Shown: positions 40,546 to 49,556 of the stretch, piece by piece
Numbering within the stretch: position 1 is the first letter of the stretch
How the letters are laid out: each line of letters opens with the position of its first letter
Assembly: GCA_020057885.1 (NCBI GenBank)
Contig: JAGVEX010000015.1
Location: 1-55,861, forward strand
Source of the DNA: a bacterium
GTDB lineage: Bacteria; Patescibacteriota; Patescibacteriia; Veblenbacterales; UBA10138
DNA: 55,861 nucleotides
Direction: 5' to 3'
Notes under the pieces: generated by a model
The model's database searches: none
Told to the model about the DNA's origin: nothing
The model's input: the letters and a program-made list of their open reading frames with translations, nothing else
Position numbers and translations under genes: made by a program

Positions 40546-41592
40546 ATGTTCTCTAGTCTACTTAATCGTTTTTCACGGGACATTGGTATTGATTTAGGTA
40601 CAGCCAATACCCTTGTTTTTGTAAAAGACAAAGGAATTATTATAAATGAGCCATCGGTAGTGGCTATTAACACGCGAACTGATCAAATTGTAGCGGTAGG
40701 GCAAGATGCCAAAAAAATGATAGGTAAAACACCGCCTCACATTGTTACCTCCCGGCCATTAGTTGATGGCGTTATTTCTGATTTTGAAGTGGCGGAAAAA
40801 ATGTTAAAATATTTTATTGATAAGGTTTATCGTGGTAGTTATCCCTTAGCGCCGCGACCAAGAGTTGTAATTGGTATTCCTTTGGACGTAACCGAGGTAG
40901 AGCGGAAAGCAGTAGAGGATGCGGCACTTTCAGCTGGAGCACGCGAAGTCCTTTTAATAGAAGAGCCTATGGCAGCAGCTTTAGGCGCAAGGTTGCCTGT
41001 GCGTGACGCCACAGGCCATTTGTTGGTGGATATTGGCGGAGGAACAACAGAAATCGCCGTTATCTCTTTGGGTGGCGTGGTGGTGTGGCGATCACTAAGA
41101 ATTGCAGGTGACGAACTTACTGAAACTATTATCCAATACGCTCGTGATCATTTTAATCTACTTTTAGGTGATCATACAGCTGAGGAAATAAAGCTTAAAA
41201 TTGGCTCAGCTATACCACTGCAAAAGCCTCTAGAAATGAAAATGAGGGGGCGTGATCTTATGACTGGTTTGCCTCGTGAAGTAACAATAAATGATACTCA
41301 AATACGAGAGGCTTTGCAAAAAATATTAAAATTAGTAGTAGAAAATATTAAAAATACTATTGAAAGCACGCCGCCGGAGTTGGTAGCTGATATATATGAA
41401 CGTGGATTGGTTTTGACAGGTGGTGGCTCACTGCTTAAAGGATTAGATAAAATGTTGAGTGCTGAATTAAGTATTCCTGTACAAGTTATTGATGATCCAC
41501 TGACGGCTGTGGTACGAGGCACTGGCATAGTGCTCGAAGATATTGAAATGGTACGTGATTTGTTACTACAGTCACCGTCTGGGCGTCGATAA
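40546..41592 (+). CDS. mreB: rod-shape determining protein MreB
   Basis: The 348-residue protein is canonical MreB: DIGIDLGTANTLVFVKDKGI, GDAKKMIGKTP-type loop, LVDIGGGTTEIAVISLGGVV, GLVLTGGGSLLKGLD. It starts the elongasome operon mreB-mreC-mreD-mrdA with short gaps (11, 17 and -8 nt). A small hairpin (CTCTA / TAGAG) lies just before its start. The filament positions the MreCD-PBP2 wall-synthesis complex, so these cells are expected to be rod-shaped or elongated. Confidence 0.97.
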   Translation: MFSSLLNRFSRDIGIDLGTANTLVFVKDKGIIINEPSVVAINTRTDQIVAVGQDAKKMIGKTPPHIVTSRPLVDGVISDFEVAEKMLKYFIDKVYRGSYPLAPRPRVVIGIPLDVTEVERKAVEDAALSAGAREVLLIEEPMAAALGARLPVRDATGHLLVDIGGGTTEIAVISLGGVVVWRSLRIAGDELTETIIQYARDHFNLLLGDHTAEEIKLKIGSAIPLQKPLEMKMRGRDLMTGLPREVTINDTQIREALQKILKLVVENIKNTIESTPPELVADIYERGLVLTGGGSLLKGLDKMLSAELSIPVQVIDDPLTAVVRGTGIVLEDIEMVRDLLLQSPSGRR

Positions 41593-41603
41593 ATAATTTT
41601 AAT

Positions 41604-42416
41604 ATGAGCTCTTCTATTAGGCGCCGACTCATTATATTAGCCGCCCTAGTGCTACTGGTAGTTGTTTTTTTATTTACGCCCTTGTGGCGCTATTTTAAAA
41701 ATAATGTACAGATTTTAACCTTGCCATTGGCGCAATTTTCGTCGCGCTTAGGACGTGATATTAACGCTTGGATTCAGGCCCCACGGTTAAATTATCAAAT
41801 AGAAAATCTTCAACACGAATTAGCTAACCTTAAAGCCAAGCAAACAGAGTCTAATACTTTAATGGCTGAAAATTTGGAATTAAGGAATTTAAGTTTAGTG
41901 CCAGCGCCGATTAATTTTAAAAAATTAGGCGTGGAAATTATAGGACGTCAAAACGATGAATCTGGTACTTATTATTTAATAAATCGAGGAGCGGAAGAAG
42001 GGATGGAATTAGGTATGCCATTGGTGGCTGGTTTATTGCAAGAGTCAGCTCGTCCACGTGCCATATTAGTTGGAATTATAAAAAACGTTAGCGCTCATAC
42101 CTCTTTGTTTAGTTTAACTACTTCAAATTCCAGCCAAATCTTAGCAGAGGTTGTAAACGAGACTCATTCCAGGGGATTAGCCCAAGGTGAATATAATTTA
42201 GCAATTAAACTAAAATTTATTCTGCTAACCGAAACAATCACACCTTCCTTAGATGTTGTAACTAGTAATCTTGATGAGTTAATTCCCCCCGGACTACTTA
42301 TTGGGACTATTACATCAGTGGATAGACCAGAAGGCGATTTCTTTTTAAATGCCACTGTGGCTCCATCTATTCCACTTGAGGAATTTCATTTTCTCTACGC
42401 TTTAAAACGTTCGTAG
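41604..42416 (+). CDS. mreC: rod-shape determining protein MreC
   Basis: The 270-residue protein has one N-terminal membrane helix (about 10-28), a coiled coil (YQIENLQHELANLKAKQ, about 62-95) and a beta-rich external domain with AEIIG-type start (GVEIIGRQNDESGTYYLINRG) and the final GLLIGTITSVDRPEGDFFLNATVAP. This is the MreC arrangement. It binds PBP2 and MreD outside the membrane. It lies 11 nt after mreB. Confidence 0.93.
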   Translation: MSSSIRRRLIILAALVLLVVVFLFTPLWRYFKNNVQILTLPLAQFSSRLGRDINAWIQAPRLNYQIENLQHELANLKAKQTESNTLMAENLELRNLSLVPAPINFKKLGVEIIGRQNDESGTYYLINRGAEEGMELGMPLVAGLLQESARPRAILVGIIKNVSAHTSLFSLTTSNSSQILAEVVNETHSRGLAQGEYNLAIKLKFILLTETITPSLDVVTSNLDELIPPGLLIGTITSVDRPEGDFFLNATVAPSIPLEEFHFLYALKRS

Positions 42417-42433
42417 AAACAGCCTCTAAATTT

Positions 42434-42955
42434 GTGTCTTATTTGTTAAGTTCAATTTTAATCACTATTTTTTTATGGTTGGCGCAATATAGCGCTAACC
42501 TGTTAATTGGCTCATTCGCCATTCTCTTTTTAATAGTTATACCGCATTCGTTTTGGATAAATAAATACAACAAACAAGCGTTAGTGATTTTATTATTAGG
42601 TGGTTTATTACTTGATATTTTAAATCCTTGGACTGTGCCGATTTATTTTTTAATTAATTTGATAGCTGGCGCTGTTTATTTTGAAATCATTGAACCGTAT
42701 TTATCAATCGGTAATACTTTAATAAAATTTTTAAGCTCTATTATTTGGTTGGTGTTGTGGCGTGTGTTGTACCTTTTAATAATAACTTTGGGTGGTTTAT
42801 TAAATTTATTACCAACGCCGAGGGGAGAATTTATGTTTATTTTTTGGTTAAAATGGATAGGTGGGGGATTGATAATTTGGTTGATAATGGAATTAATTTT
42901 TAAGGTTATAAATCATTTTATGAAAAAAAGTATTCGTTATAAAAAATATGCCTAA
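42434..42955 (+). CDS. mreD: rod-shape determining protein MreD
   Basis: The 173-residue protein begins with GTG and has five predicted membrane helices. There is little sequence conservation, but its place between mreC and mrdA, its length and its all-helical membrane profile with GLLLDILNPWTVPIYFLI identify it. It overlaps mrdA by 8 nt, so their translation is coupled. It is the membrane partner of MreC in the elongasome. Confidence 0.85.
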   Translation: MSYLLSSILITIFLWLAQYSANLLIGSFAILFLIVIPHSFWINKYNKQALVILLLGGLLLDILNPWTVPIYFLINLIAGAVYFEIIEPYLSIGNTLIKFLSSIIWLVLWRVLYLLIITLGGLLNLLPTPRGEFMFIFWLKWIGGGLIIWLIMELIFKVINHFMKKSIRYKKYA

Positions 42956-44870
42956 GCGCAAAGATCCATTTACTATTAAAGAAGTTGGCGGCGATATTAG
43001 TGATCGTGAAGTGAGTGGTTTTTCATACCGTAGATTTGAAGGTACTAGTTTGGGCGAACCCGGTGTAGGCAGTTTAAGACGCGTTATTACCCAAACCTTA
43101 CCTTATATTTTAGGTGTGGGAACTATTTTAGTATTCATCATTTTATCAGGTAGACTAATTTACCTGCAAGGGGTAAAAGGGAAGTATTTACGAGATGTAG
43201 CCGAAGGTAATCGTATACGTTTGGAAATAATCACCCCACGGCGCGGAATAATTGTAGATCGCAACGATAAAGAGCTTGCTTTTAACACACCTAGTTTTAG
43301 ATTAGTGGCTGTGCCAGCTGATTTACCACAAGATGAGACAGAGCGGCAAGAGGTGTTGACAAAAGTATTAGCCGATGTGCCGACTGAATTATTAGATCAG
43401 GAAAATTTGTCTAATCTGTCTATTTTGTCATACCTGCCGCGTGTTATTGTTTATGATTTACCACACGAATTAGCTTTAACTTTAATGGCTAAGGTTTCAC
43501 ACTACAGTGGTTTGCGTATAGAGGCAACCAGCGAACGTGATTACGCAGGTGGGGCGGCGATGGGAAATTTTTTGGGCTATCTTAATAAAATTTCTCCTGA
43601 AGAATATGGTGTTAAAAGAAACGATTATCAGCTTACTGATACTATTGGTAAGTCTGGAATAGAACTAAGCTACGAAGAACTTTTGCATGGTCAACCAGGA
43701 AAACGCGAGGTGGAAGTTGACGCACAGGGTAAGGAACATAAAGTTTATGCCACAGAATCCGCTGTACCAGGCGCAAAACTCAAATTAACCATTACTAGTG
43801 ATTTACAGACTTTAATTTATAACTTACTTAAAACTAATATTGGTTCTGGTAGTAGGGGCGGCAGCGCAATAGTAATGAACGCAAAAAATGGCGAAATTTT
43901 GTCACTGGTCAGTTATCCTAGCTATGAACCGAGTTTATTCACCACTAATCGTCAGCCAGGAAAAATAAATGAATTATTACAAGATAAGCAACAACCTTTT
44001 TTTAATCGAGCTATTGCCGGCCAATATCCACCCGGCTCCACTATCAAGCCTCTGTTAGCCGCCGCGGCTTTGCAGGAAGGTATTATAACTCCACAAACTG
44101 CCATACTTAGCACTGGTGGAATTAGACTGGGTGATCAATTTTTTGCTGATTGGAAACTAGGCGGACATGGTTTGGTTGATGTTTATCAAGCTATTGCCGA
44201 ATCAGTAAATACTTTTTTTTACACCATTGGCGGTGGTACAAGTGAGCGCGCTGGGTTGGGAGTTACTAAAATAATACAATACTTAGCTCAATTTGCTTTG
44301 GCGCAAAGTTTAAATATTGATATACCAGGAGAACGCGAGGGATTTTTACCCACTCCAGCTTGGAAGCAAGAAAAATTTAAAGATCGTTGGTATCTTGGTG
44401 ATACCTATAATATTTCCATTGGTCAAGGTAATTTATTGGTCACACCATTGCATATGGCCGTCGCTTACGCGGCCTTAGTTAATGGTGGTGATTTAGTACA
44501 ACCGCATTTATTAAAAAGCATCACTTATCCTAACAGTCAAACCACTTTAAACGCGCCAACCAATATAGGCGCTATTAATTTATCAGCCGATTGGCTTAAA
44601 GTGATACAAACCGCTATGCGTCAAACAGTAACCAGTGGCAGTGCTCGTAGTTTGGGGAATTTATCAATTCAAGTGGCTGGTAAAACAGGCACAGCGCAAA
44701 CGGGTACCAAAACCCAGCCCCACGCGTGGTTTGCCGGCTATGCTCCAGCGGCTAATCCAGAAATTGTAGTAGTAGTTATGCTTGAAAATGGAGGTGAAGG
44801 TTCTAGTGTGGCTGTGCCTATAGCACGCGAAATTTTTAATTGGTATAGTGCCAACAAAACGTTAAATTAA
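42948..44870 (+). CDS. mrdA: penicillin-binding protein 2 (elongation transpeptidase)
   Basis: The 640-residue class B PBP has an N-terminal cytoplasmic stretch, one membrane helix (about 50-70), a dimerisation domain that includes RRGIIVDRNDKELAFN and a transpeptidase domain with SxxK in PPGSTIKP, SxN in SVNTFFY and KTG in AGKTGTAQT. It cross-links peptidoglycan during elongation. No RodA gene follows, so the glycosyltransferase partner lies elsewhere. It is the last gene of the mre operon. Confidence 0.96.
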   Translation: MPKRKDPFTIKEVGGDISDREVSGFSYRRFEGTSLGEPGVGSLRRVITQTLPYILGVGTILVFIILSGRLIYLQGVKGKYLRDVAEGNRIRLEIITPRRGIIVDRNDKELAFNTPSFRLVAVPADLPQDETERQEVLTKVLADVPTELLDQENLSNLSILSYLPRVIVYDLPHELALTLMAKVSHYSGLRIEATSERDYAGGAAMGNFLGYLNKISPEEYGVKRNDYQLTDTIGKSGIELSYEELLHGQPGKREVEVDAQGKEHKVYATESAVPGAKLKLTITSDLQTLIYNLLKTNIGSGSRGGSAIVMNAKNGEILSLVSYPSYEPSLFTTNRQPGKINELLQDKQQPFFNRAIAGQYPPGSTIKPLLAAAALQEGIITPQTAILSTGGIRLGDQFFADWKLGGHGLVDVYQAIAESVNTFFYTIGGGTSERAGLGVTKIIQYLAQFALAQSLNIDIPGEREGFLPTPAWKQEKFKDRWYLGDTYNISIGQGNLLVTPLHMAVAYAALVNGGDLVQPHLLKSITYPNSQTTLNAPTNIGAINLSADWLKVIQTAMRQTVTSGSARSLGNLSIQVAGKTGTAQTGTKTQPHAWFAGYAPAANPEIVVVVMLENGGEGSSVAVPIAREIFNWYSANKTLN

Positions 44871-44899
44871 TTTCTCCCGCGTCTTTTTAATTTAAAGGC

Positions 44900-44928
44900 T
44901 TGACAAACTAGGCGCAATTCTTTATCTT
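44900..44928 (+). promoter_or_regulatory. promoter of greA
   Basis: Perfect -35 TTGACA (44900-44905), 17-bp spacer, -10 TATCTT (44923-44928). The leader is about 30 nt, AT-rich and without a Shine-Dalgarno sequence. Confidence 0.7.
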
Positions 44929-44963
44929 TGTATTTGTATTTAATCAACTAAAAAATATTATTT

Positions 44964-45440
44964 ATGATGGCTGATGGACAAGCCTATTTAACCAAAGATG
45001 GCTTAGTAAAACTTAAAGCTGAGCTTAAGAATCTTAAAACGGTTAAACGCAAAGAAATAGCCGCTCGTATTCAAGATGCCAAAGAACTTGGTGATCTTTC
45101 TGAAAACGCGGAGTACGGTGAAGCTAAAAACGAGCAAGCTTTTAGCGAAGGACGTATTATTGAGCTCGAGAATATTATTAAAAACGCCACCGTAATAGAA
45201 GAAAATGATCATACTAATGGCACTGGCGTAGTTCATATTGGCTCTACAGTAGCTATTAAAAGCGAAGATGGGGAAAAGCAATACACTATTGTAGGCTCGA
45301 ACGAAGTTAACCCCCTTAAAGGATTTATTTCAAATGAGTCGCCATTGGGGCAAGCTTTGATCGGCAGAAAAGTAGGGGATAAAATAGAACTTAAGGTCCC
45401 CAAGGGCATAGTAGAATACACCCTTTTAAAGGTTAGTTAA
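44964..45440 (+). CDS. greA: transcription elongation factor GreA
   Basis: The 158-residue protein has the N-terminal coiled coil with the ELGDLSENAEYGEAKNEQ tip, where the acidic pair reaches into the polymerase secondary channel, and the C-terminal FKBP-like domain with GSTVAIKSEDGEKQYTIVG and SPLGQALIGRKVGD. It helps stalled RNA polymerase cut back its transcript. Two consecutive ATGs start the gene; either could be used. It is single, with its own promoter and terminator. Confidence 0.97.
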   Translation: MMADGQAYLTKDGLVKLKAELKNLKTVKRKEIAARIQDAKELGDLSENAEYGEAKNEQAFSEGRIIELENIIKNATVIEENDHTNGTGVVHIGSTVAIKSEDGEKQYTIVGSNEVNPLKGFISNESPLGQALIGRKVGDKIELKVPKGIVEYTLLKVS

Positions 45441-45457
45441 ACATTGCATTATCATAG

Positions 45458-45482
45458 CCCCGCTTACGTTGGCGGGGTTTTT
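45458..45482 (+). terminator. terminator of greA
   Basis: Stem CCCCGC / GCGGGG with an 8-nt loop followed by TTTTTGTT. Confidence 0.85.
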
Positions 45483-45529
45483 GTTATTAAGATTGCTAAA
45501 ATAGGCATTTTTGGCTAAGATATTTATAT

Positions 45530-47023
45530 ATGTCTATACGTGAAGACCAAGAAAAAGCCAGCCGTCAACAAAAACTGGGAGCTTTAAAAAAGTTAGGCTT
45601 AGAGGCTTATCCGGCTATTTTTGATAAACAGCACAGCACGGCTGATATTTTAAAATTAGCAGAGAAAAAAGAACTACCTGTGTTGGAAGGTTCTGAAATA
45701 CCTAAAAGCCAAATTGTGCAAACTGCCGGTAGATTAATGACCATTCGTCCGCATGGCCAATTGGTATTTGCTAATTTACAAGACCAAAGCGGCAAGGTAC
45801 AAATTGCTTTTGTGGAAAATGTGTTAGATAAAAAAGTATGGGAATTAGTGCAGCTTTTGGATATGGGCGATATTGTAGGCGTGGCTGGACCATTGGTTAA
45901 AACCAAAAGAGGTGAGGTTACGGTGCTCGTAACTGAACTTACACCACTCGTCAAAGCCCTGCACCCCTTGCCGGAAAAATGGCACGGGCTTAAAGATATT
46001 GAAATTAAATTGCGCCAGCGTTATTTGGATTTAATGACGTCGTCTGAAACGCGCGATATGTTTATAAAGAAATCAAAGTTTTGGGCTACTGTACGCGAAT
46101 TTTTAACCAAAGATGGATTTATTGAAGTTGATACACCGGCGCTGGAGGCGGTGGCTGGCGGGGCAGATGCTAATCCATTTAAAACTCATCACGATACTTT
46201 GGATCAAGATTTTTATTTGCGTATCTCACTAGAATTACCACTAAAAAAATTATTAGTTGGTGGTTTTGAAAAAGTATTTGAAATTGGTAAAGTGTTCCGC
46301 AATGAAGGTATAGATACCGAGCATTTACAGGATTATGATATGTGCGAATTTTACTGGGCTTACGCTGATTATAATAAGCTAATGGATTTTACCGAAAAAA
46401 TGTATCAGCAGATTGTGAAAAGCATAACCGGCGGGCTTAAAACAACTTATGATGGCAAAGAGATAGATTGGAGTGGTAAATGGCCAAGAAAAGATTATTT
46501 TGAGCTTATTAAAGAAATTTCGGGTGTAGATTTGGCAGGTGTGACAAATGTAGACGATTTAAGAAAGCTTCTGGAAAAACATAAGGTGCGCTATGAGAAA
46601 AATATGGGCGCTGGTCGCTTAATAGATTTATTCTGGAAAAAATTAGTGCGACCAAAAGTTATAGGGCCATTATTTTTAATAAATCACCCAGTAGAAGTTT
46701 CACCGCTAGCTAAGCGTGATTCAAAAAATCCTGAGCGTGTGCAAAGAATGCAAATAATTGTGGCAGGTAGCGAGCTTGGAAATGGTTTTAGTGAGCTAAA
46801 TGACCCAGCAGATCAAAGAGTAAGGTTTGAAGAGCAGGCTAAATTACGCGAAGCAGGGGATAGTGAAGCTATGATGCTAGATGAAGATTTTATAACAGCG
46901 CTTGAATATGGTATGCCCCCAGCCGCTGGTTTTGGTTTAAGTGAACGTCTATTCGCATTTATTATGGATAAACCAATTCGGGAAACAGTTTTATTTCCTC
47001 CAATGAGGAATAAAATAATATGA
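45530..47023 (+). CDS. lysS: lysyl-tRNA synthetase, class II
   Basis: The 497-residue enzyme has an OB-fold anticodon domain (TAGRLMTIRPHGQLVFANLQ) and a class II core with motif 1 around FIEVDTPALEAVAGGADANPF, motif 2 FRNEGIDTEHLQDYDMCEFYWAY (landmark FRNEGID) and motif 3 ending GLSERLFAFIMDKPIRETVLFPPM. The length is normal. The next gene overlaps it by 4 nt. Its last residues, RETVLFPPM-x-NK, recur at the end of the gene at 47384. Confidence 0.97.
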   Translation: MSIREDQEKASRQQKLGALKKLGLEAYPAIFDKQHSTADILKLAEKKELPVLEGSEIPKSQIVQTAGRLMTIRPHGQLVFANLQDQSGKVQIAFVENVLDKKVWELVQLLDMGDIVGVAGPLVKTKRGEVTVLVTELTPLVKALHPLPEKWHGLKDIEIKLRQRYLDLMTSSETRDMFIKKSKFWATVREFLTKDGFIEVDTPALEAVAGGADANPFKTHHDTLDQDFYLRISLELPLKKLLVGGFEKVFEIGKVFRNEGIDTEHLQDYDMCEFYWAYADYNKLMDFTEKMYQQIVKSITGGLKTTYDGKEIDWSGKWPRKDYFELIKEISGVDLAGVTNVDDLRKLLEKHKVRYEKNMGAGRLIDLFWKKLVRPKVIGPLFLINHPVEVSPLAKRDSKNPERVQRMQIIVAGSELGNGFSELNDPADQRVRFEEQAKLREAGDSEAMMLDEDFITALEYGMPPAAGFGLSERLFAFIMDKPIRETVLFPPMRNKII

Positions 47024-47379
47024 CGGAGAATTTATCAATTCGTTATGTAAATTCACCAATCTCTGCCGAGTTCCTTAAGCAAGTAGCGGCGGAACGATTT
47101 GGTGATATGGTTAAAGTAGTGGTTGATGTGGAACGCAAGGTAATGGCTATAGGTGGTGAGCTTCATGCTGATGAAGAGCAATATCTTTTGGAAAATGGTT
47201 CCACTCAAACTAATTTGTGGGGTATTAACATTTATATTGATCAACCCCTACCTGCGGCTATTGAATTTGATTCTATGATTAATGTGCGTCCCAGCCAAGC
47301 CAATCGTTCACGTGGTGTCGATAATGAGGAATTGCGAAAAAAAATTATTGAGATTGTTCAGTTGTTACTAACTTTGTAG
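47020..47379 (+). CDS. DUF5674 family protein
   Basis: The 119-residue protein has the DUF5674 pattern: FLKQVAAERFGDMVKVVVD, AIGGELHADEEQYLLENGS, NLWGINIYIDQP and EFDSMINVRPSQANRSRGVDNEELR (last two read as landmarks). The family is common in Patescibacteria and of unknown function; the conserved acidic and Arg residues suggest a small enzyme or nucleotide-binding fold. It overlaps lysS by ATGA and is therefore translationally coupled to it. Confidence 0.85.
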   Translation: MTENLSIRYVNSPISAEFLKQVAAERFGDMVKVVVDVERKVMAIGGELHADEEQYLLENGSTQTNLWGINIYIDQPLPAAIEFDSMINVRPSQANRSRGVDNEELRKKIIEIVQLLLTL

Positions 47380-47383
47380 TTAT

Positions 47384-47749
47384 ATGCAACATCGTGATTT
47401 ATCAGTTGGCAGGTGGAATGAACTTTCGGTGAGCGCACAGTTCGCAAATATCGGGAGCGAGGTTGGGCGAGCTATGTCTGCTCACGAACAAGGTCTTACA
47501 GCACGTCAGGAAGCGGCTCTTACACGTGCGTTTGAACTAATTGATTTGACACTAGTCAATCCTGCCTTGCGTTCGTCCGCTAGGCGCGAGGCCTCAAGAG
47601 TGCGAGAATTAGTGGCTGATTATTTCTATGGAGATAATAGTTACAAAACCAGTCGTGAACAATGGGACAGGTATTTTATGCCATTCGCCGTCGCTACCAA
47701 CGCCGCCCGCAGGGAAACTGTGCTTTTTCCACCAATGATGAATAAATAA
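47384..47749 (+). CDS. lineage-specific helical protein ending in a LysRS-like tail
   Basis: The 121-residue all-helical protein contains LSVGRWNELS, FANIGSEVGRAMSAHEQG, ALTRAFELIDLTL, VRELVADYFYGDN and WDRYFMPFAVATNAARR. This pattern is known to me from small uncharacterised Patescibacteria proteins, probably a helical bundle. The last twelve residues, RETVLFPPMMNK, copy the C-terminus of lysyl-tRNA synthetase encoded about 700 bp upstream. The nucleotide differences between the two copies are mostly silent. Confidence 0.75.
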   Translation: MQHRDLSVGRWNELSVSAQFANIGSEVGRAMSAHEQGLTARQEAALTRAFELIDLTLVNPALRSSARREASRVRELVADYFYGDNSYKTSREQWDRYFMPFAVATNAARRETVLFPPMMNK

Positions 47750-47793
47750 TTTTGTATGACTACCAATTTAATTAAATAATTAATAATCTATTT

Positions 47794-48183
47794 ATGGACC
47801 AAACTCAAACGCAACAGCCTAACACACCATCAAGTCCATCAAATAACCAGCTTACTAACTTGCATGGTCAATTAAATCAAAACAAATCCAACACCATTAA
47901 TATATTGCAAATACTCATAGCGACCATAGAAGTTACTTTTTTAGTTTGGTATGAAAAGTTCGGTGGACGAGTTCTTAAATATTGGTTTGATAACTTTTCT
48001 TGGAAATTCTTTTTTATCACTTTTTTCTTTTCTGGATTAATTATTTTTTTCTTACATTATTTATCAACTAAAAATAAAGTTATCGGTAATATTTTTAATG
48101 CTATAATTTATTTTGTTTTTCCTATATTAATTCTTCTACTTATTTTCATTGCATATATTTTTTCAGATTGGATACATTATTAA
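47794..48183 (+). CDS. unknown small membrane protein
   Basis: The 129-residue protein has a polar Gln/Asn/Ser-rich N-terminus (about 1-32) and three membrane helices (about 38-52, 70-92 and 100-125). No motif is recognised. It lies in a stretch of lineage-specific genes between lysS and the HD hydrolase, 12 nt before another small membrane gene, and the two are probably co-transcribed. Confidence 0.55.
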   Translation: MDQTQTQQPNTPSSPSNNQLTNLHGQLNQNKSNTINILQILIATIEVTFLVWYEKFGGRVLKYWFDNFSWKFFFITFFFSGLIIFFLHYLSTKNKVIGNIFNAIIYFVFPILILLLIFIAYIFSDWIHY

Positions 48184-48195
48184 GGAGTAAATAAT

Positions 48196-48480
48196 ATGAA
48201 TTTAAAAGATTTATTTAAAATATCGTGGCGTAAAATGGTTTTTACTTTAGGCTTTTTTATAATATTTTTTCTGATTAGTATACAATATCGTTATTTTAGC
48301 TGGATTAATTATGATGAAATTTTGGTATGGGACAAGCGTCCTGGGGTAATTTCCACAGGAATGAGTGAAAATGCAGTAGGAGTAGTTATAATCAGGTTTC
48401 TAATTACAATTCTTTTTTCGTACTTATTAGCTGTTATAACTAGTTATCTAGTTTCGTATTTTAAGACGGTAAAAAAGTAA
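48196..48480 (+). CDS. unknown small membrane protein
   Basis: The 94-residue protein has two membrane helices (about 13-32 and 66-88) separated by an external loop with YFSWINYDEILVWDKRPG. A weak Shine-Dalgarno-like AAGGAG lies 11 nt before the ATG, unusual here. It is followed at once by a fragment of the HD-hydrolase gene. Function unknown. Confidence 0.55.
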   Translation: MNLKDLFKISWRKMVFTLGFFIIFFLISIQYRYFSWINYDEILVWDKRPGVISTGMSENAVGVVIIRFLITILFSYLLAVITSYLVSYFKTVKK

Positions 48481-48481
48481 T

Positions 48482-48577
48482 ATGACTCGTGATGAAGATT
48501 GGCAATTTGTTCAAGAAAAAGTACATAAAGATTTTACCTTGAAGTATTCATTAGTATTGAATAAGTTATGTCCATAG
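48482..48577 (+). pseudogene. duplicated 5' fragment of the HD-hydrolase gene
   Basis: The 31-codon frame starts MTRDEDWQFVQEKVHKDFTL and then diverges to a stop. It matches the first 21 residues of the HD-hydrolase at 49557 (MSRDIAWQLVQEKVHKDFTL), with mostly silent changes in the shared part. The full gene lies 1 kb downstream, after the 327-residue unknown gene, so the fragment marks an old duplication or insertion boundary. Confidence 0.75.
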
Positions 48578-49551
48578 AAAATTCACGCGAGTTTGCTGAG
48601 CAGGATAAATCAACAGAATTTAATCCGGGAAAGGAATTGGTTCGTCTTATCAAACCATTATATCCCTTGGCTGCTATTGAAATTGAACATCAATTAGAAA
48701 GCGATCCATCTTATGATGCTCTTGCCTATAAATATCAATTAAGATGGGAACAGATCGACGATTATCGTCAACGTTTGCAGGCAAGACATGATATTGAATT
48801 GCGTAATCAACTCGAAGAGGAGGATCGCGCTGAGGATGAGGAAATGAGCGCAACTAAACAGATACAAGATTGGAATGAATTTAATGATGAGCAAATAAAG
48901 GCTATAGAATCATGGTTCGCTAAATATAACGGCGGCGATGATAGCAAAAACAATTATAGTAATTACATTCAACAAATTGAGACCATCATGCAGGTCATCC
49001 ATGAAGTTGATGCGGCTAACAGGGCTGATGTCGTAGATTTTGCTCATTTACCAAAAATACCTTGGGATGAGCAAGACGACGCTGTCCTTAAGGAAATGCA
49101 AAATTTAAGTCAAAAAAATCCGGCGGCGGAATTATTTGCATCAGAATGGCAGCGTATGCGCAAAACAGGTTATCATCCTTATGAAATAAGAAAACATTTA
49201 TTTGAACAATACCTTCCCCAAAAATTGATGACGGAATATCCATTAAAGGAAGACCGAGAACGTTATATGATTGAAGTCAATCATCAACAATATCGTGCGC
49301 AAGCACATCGTTCGTTAGTAAGTGATTGTAGGTTTTTCAGTGAGCGTGGGAATAAATTTGCGCCAACTGTTTTAGCAAAACTAGAGGAAATGACACCTGA
49401 AGAACGCGCAGATTACCACAAGGTTCGGGAACAGTGTCTTAGCGCTATAGGTGCTGCTCGAGATAGACTAGGCAATTCGACCCCAGATGAAAAAAATATA
49501 CAAAGCGAACGTGTGCTACGCGAGCAAATTGATTTATATACAATCGATTGA
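48568..49551 (+). CDS. unknown acidic soluble protein
   Basis: The 327-residue protein is rich in Glu, Asp, Gln and Arg and predicted to be almost all helical. It has no membrane helix and no catalytic motif that I can name. The region LAYKYQLRWEQIDDYRQRLQ looks like a helix-turn-helix of the 'ALAYKYxxxWEQIxxYR' kind, and the C-terminal half has FFSERGNKFAPTVLAKLEEMTPEE (landmark SERGNKF). It begins within the HD-gene fragment and ends 5 nt before the start of the complete HD gene. Confidence 0.65.
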   Translation: MSIENSREFAEQDKSTEFNPGKELVRLIKPLYPLAAIEIEHQLESDPSYDALAYKYQLRWEQIDDYRQRLQARHDIELRNQLEEEDRAEDEEMSATKQIQDWNEFNDEQIKAIESWFAKYNGGDDSKNNYSNYIQQIETIMQVIHEVDAANRADVVDFAHLPKIPWDEQDDAVLKEMQNLSQKNPAAELFASEWQRMRKTGYHPYEIRKHLFEQYLPQKLMTEYPLKEDRERYMIEVNHQQYRAQAHRSLVSDCRFFSERGNKFAPTVLAKLEEMTPEERADYHKVREQCLSAIGAARDRLGNSTPDEKNIQSERVLREQIDLYTID

Positions 49552-49556
49552 ATTAT

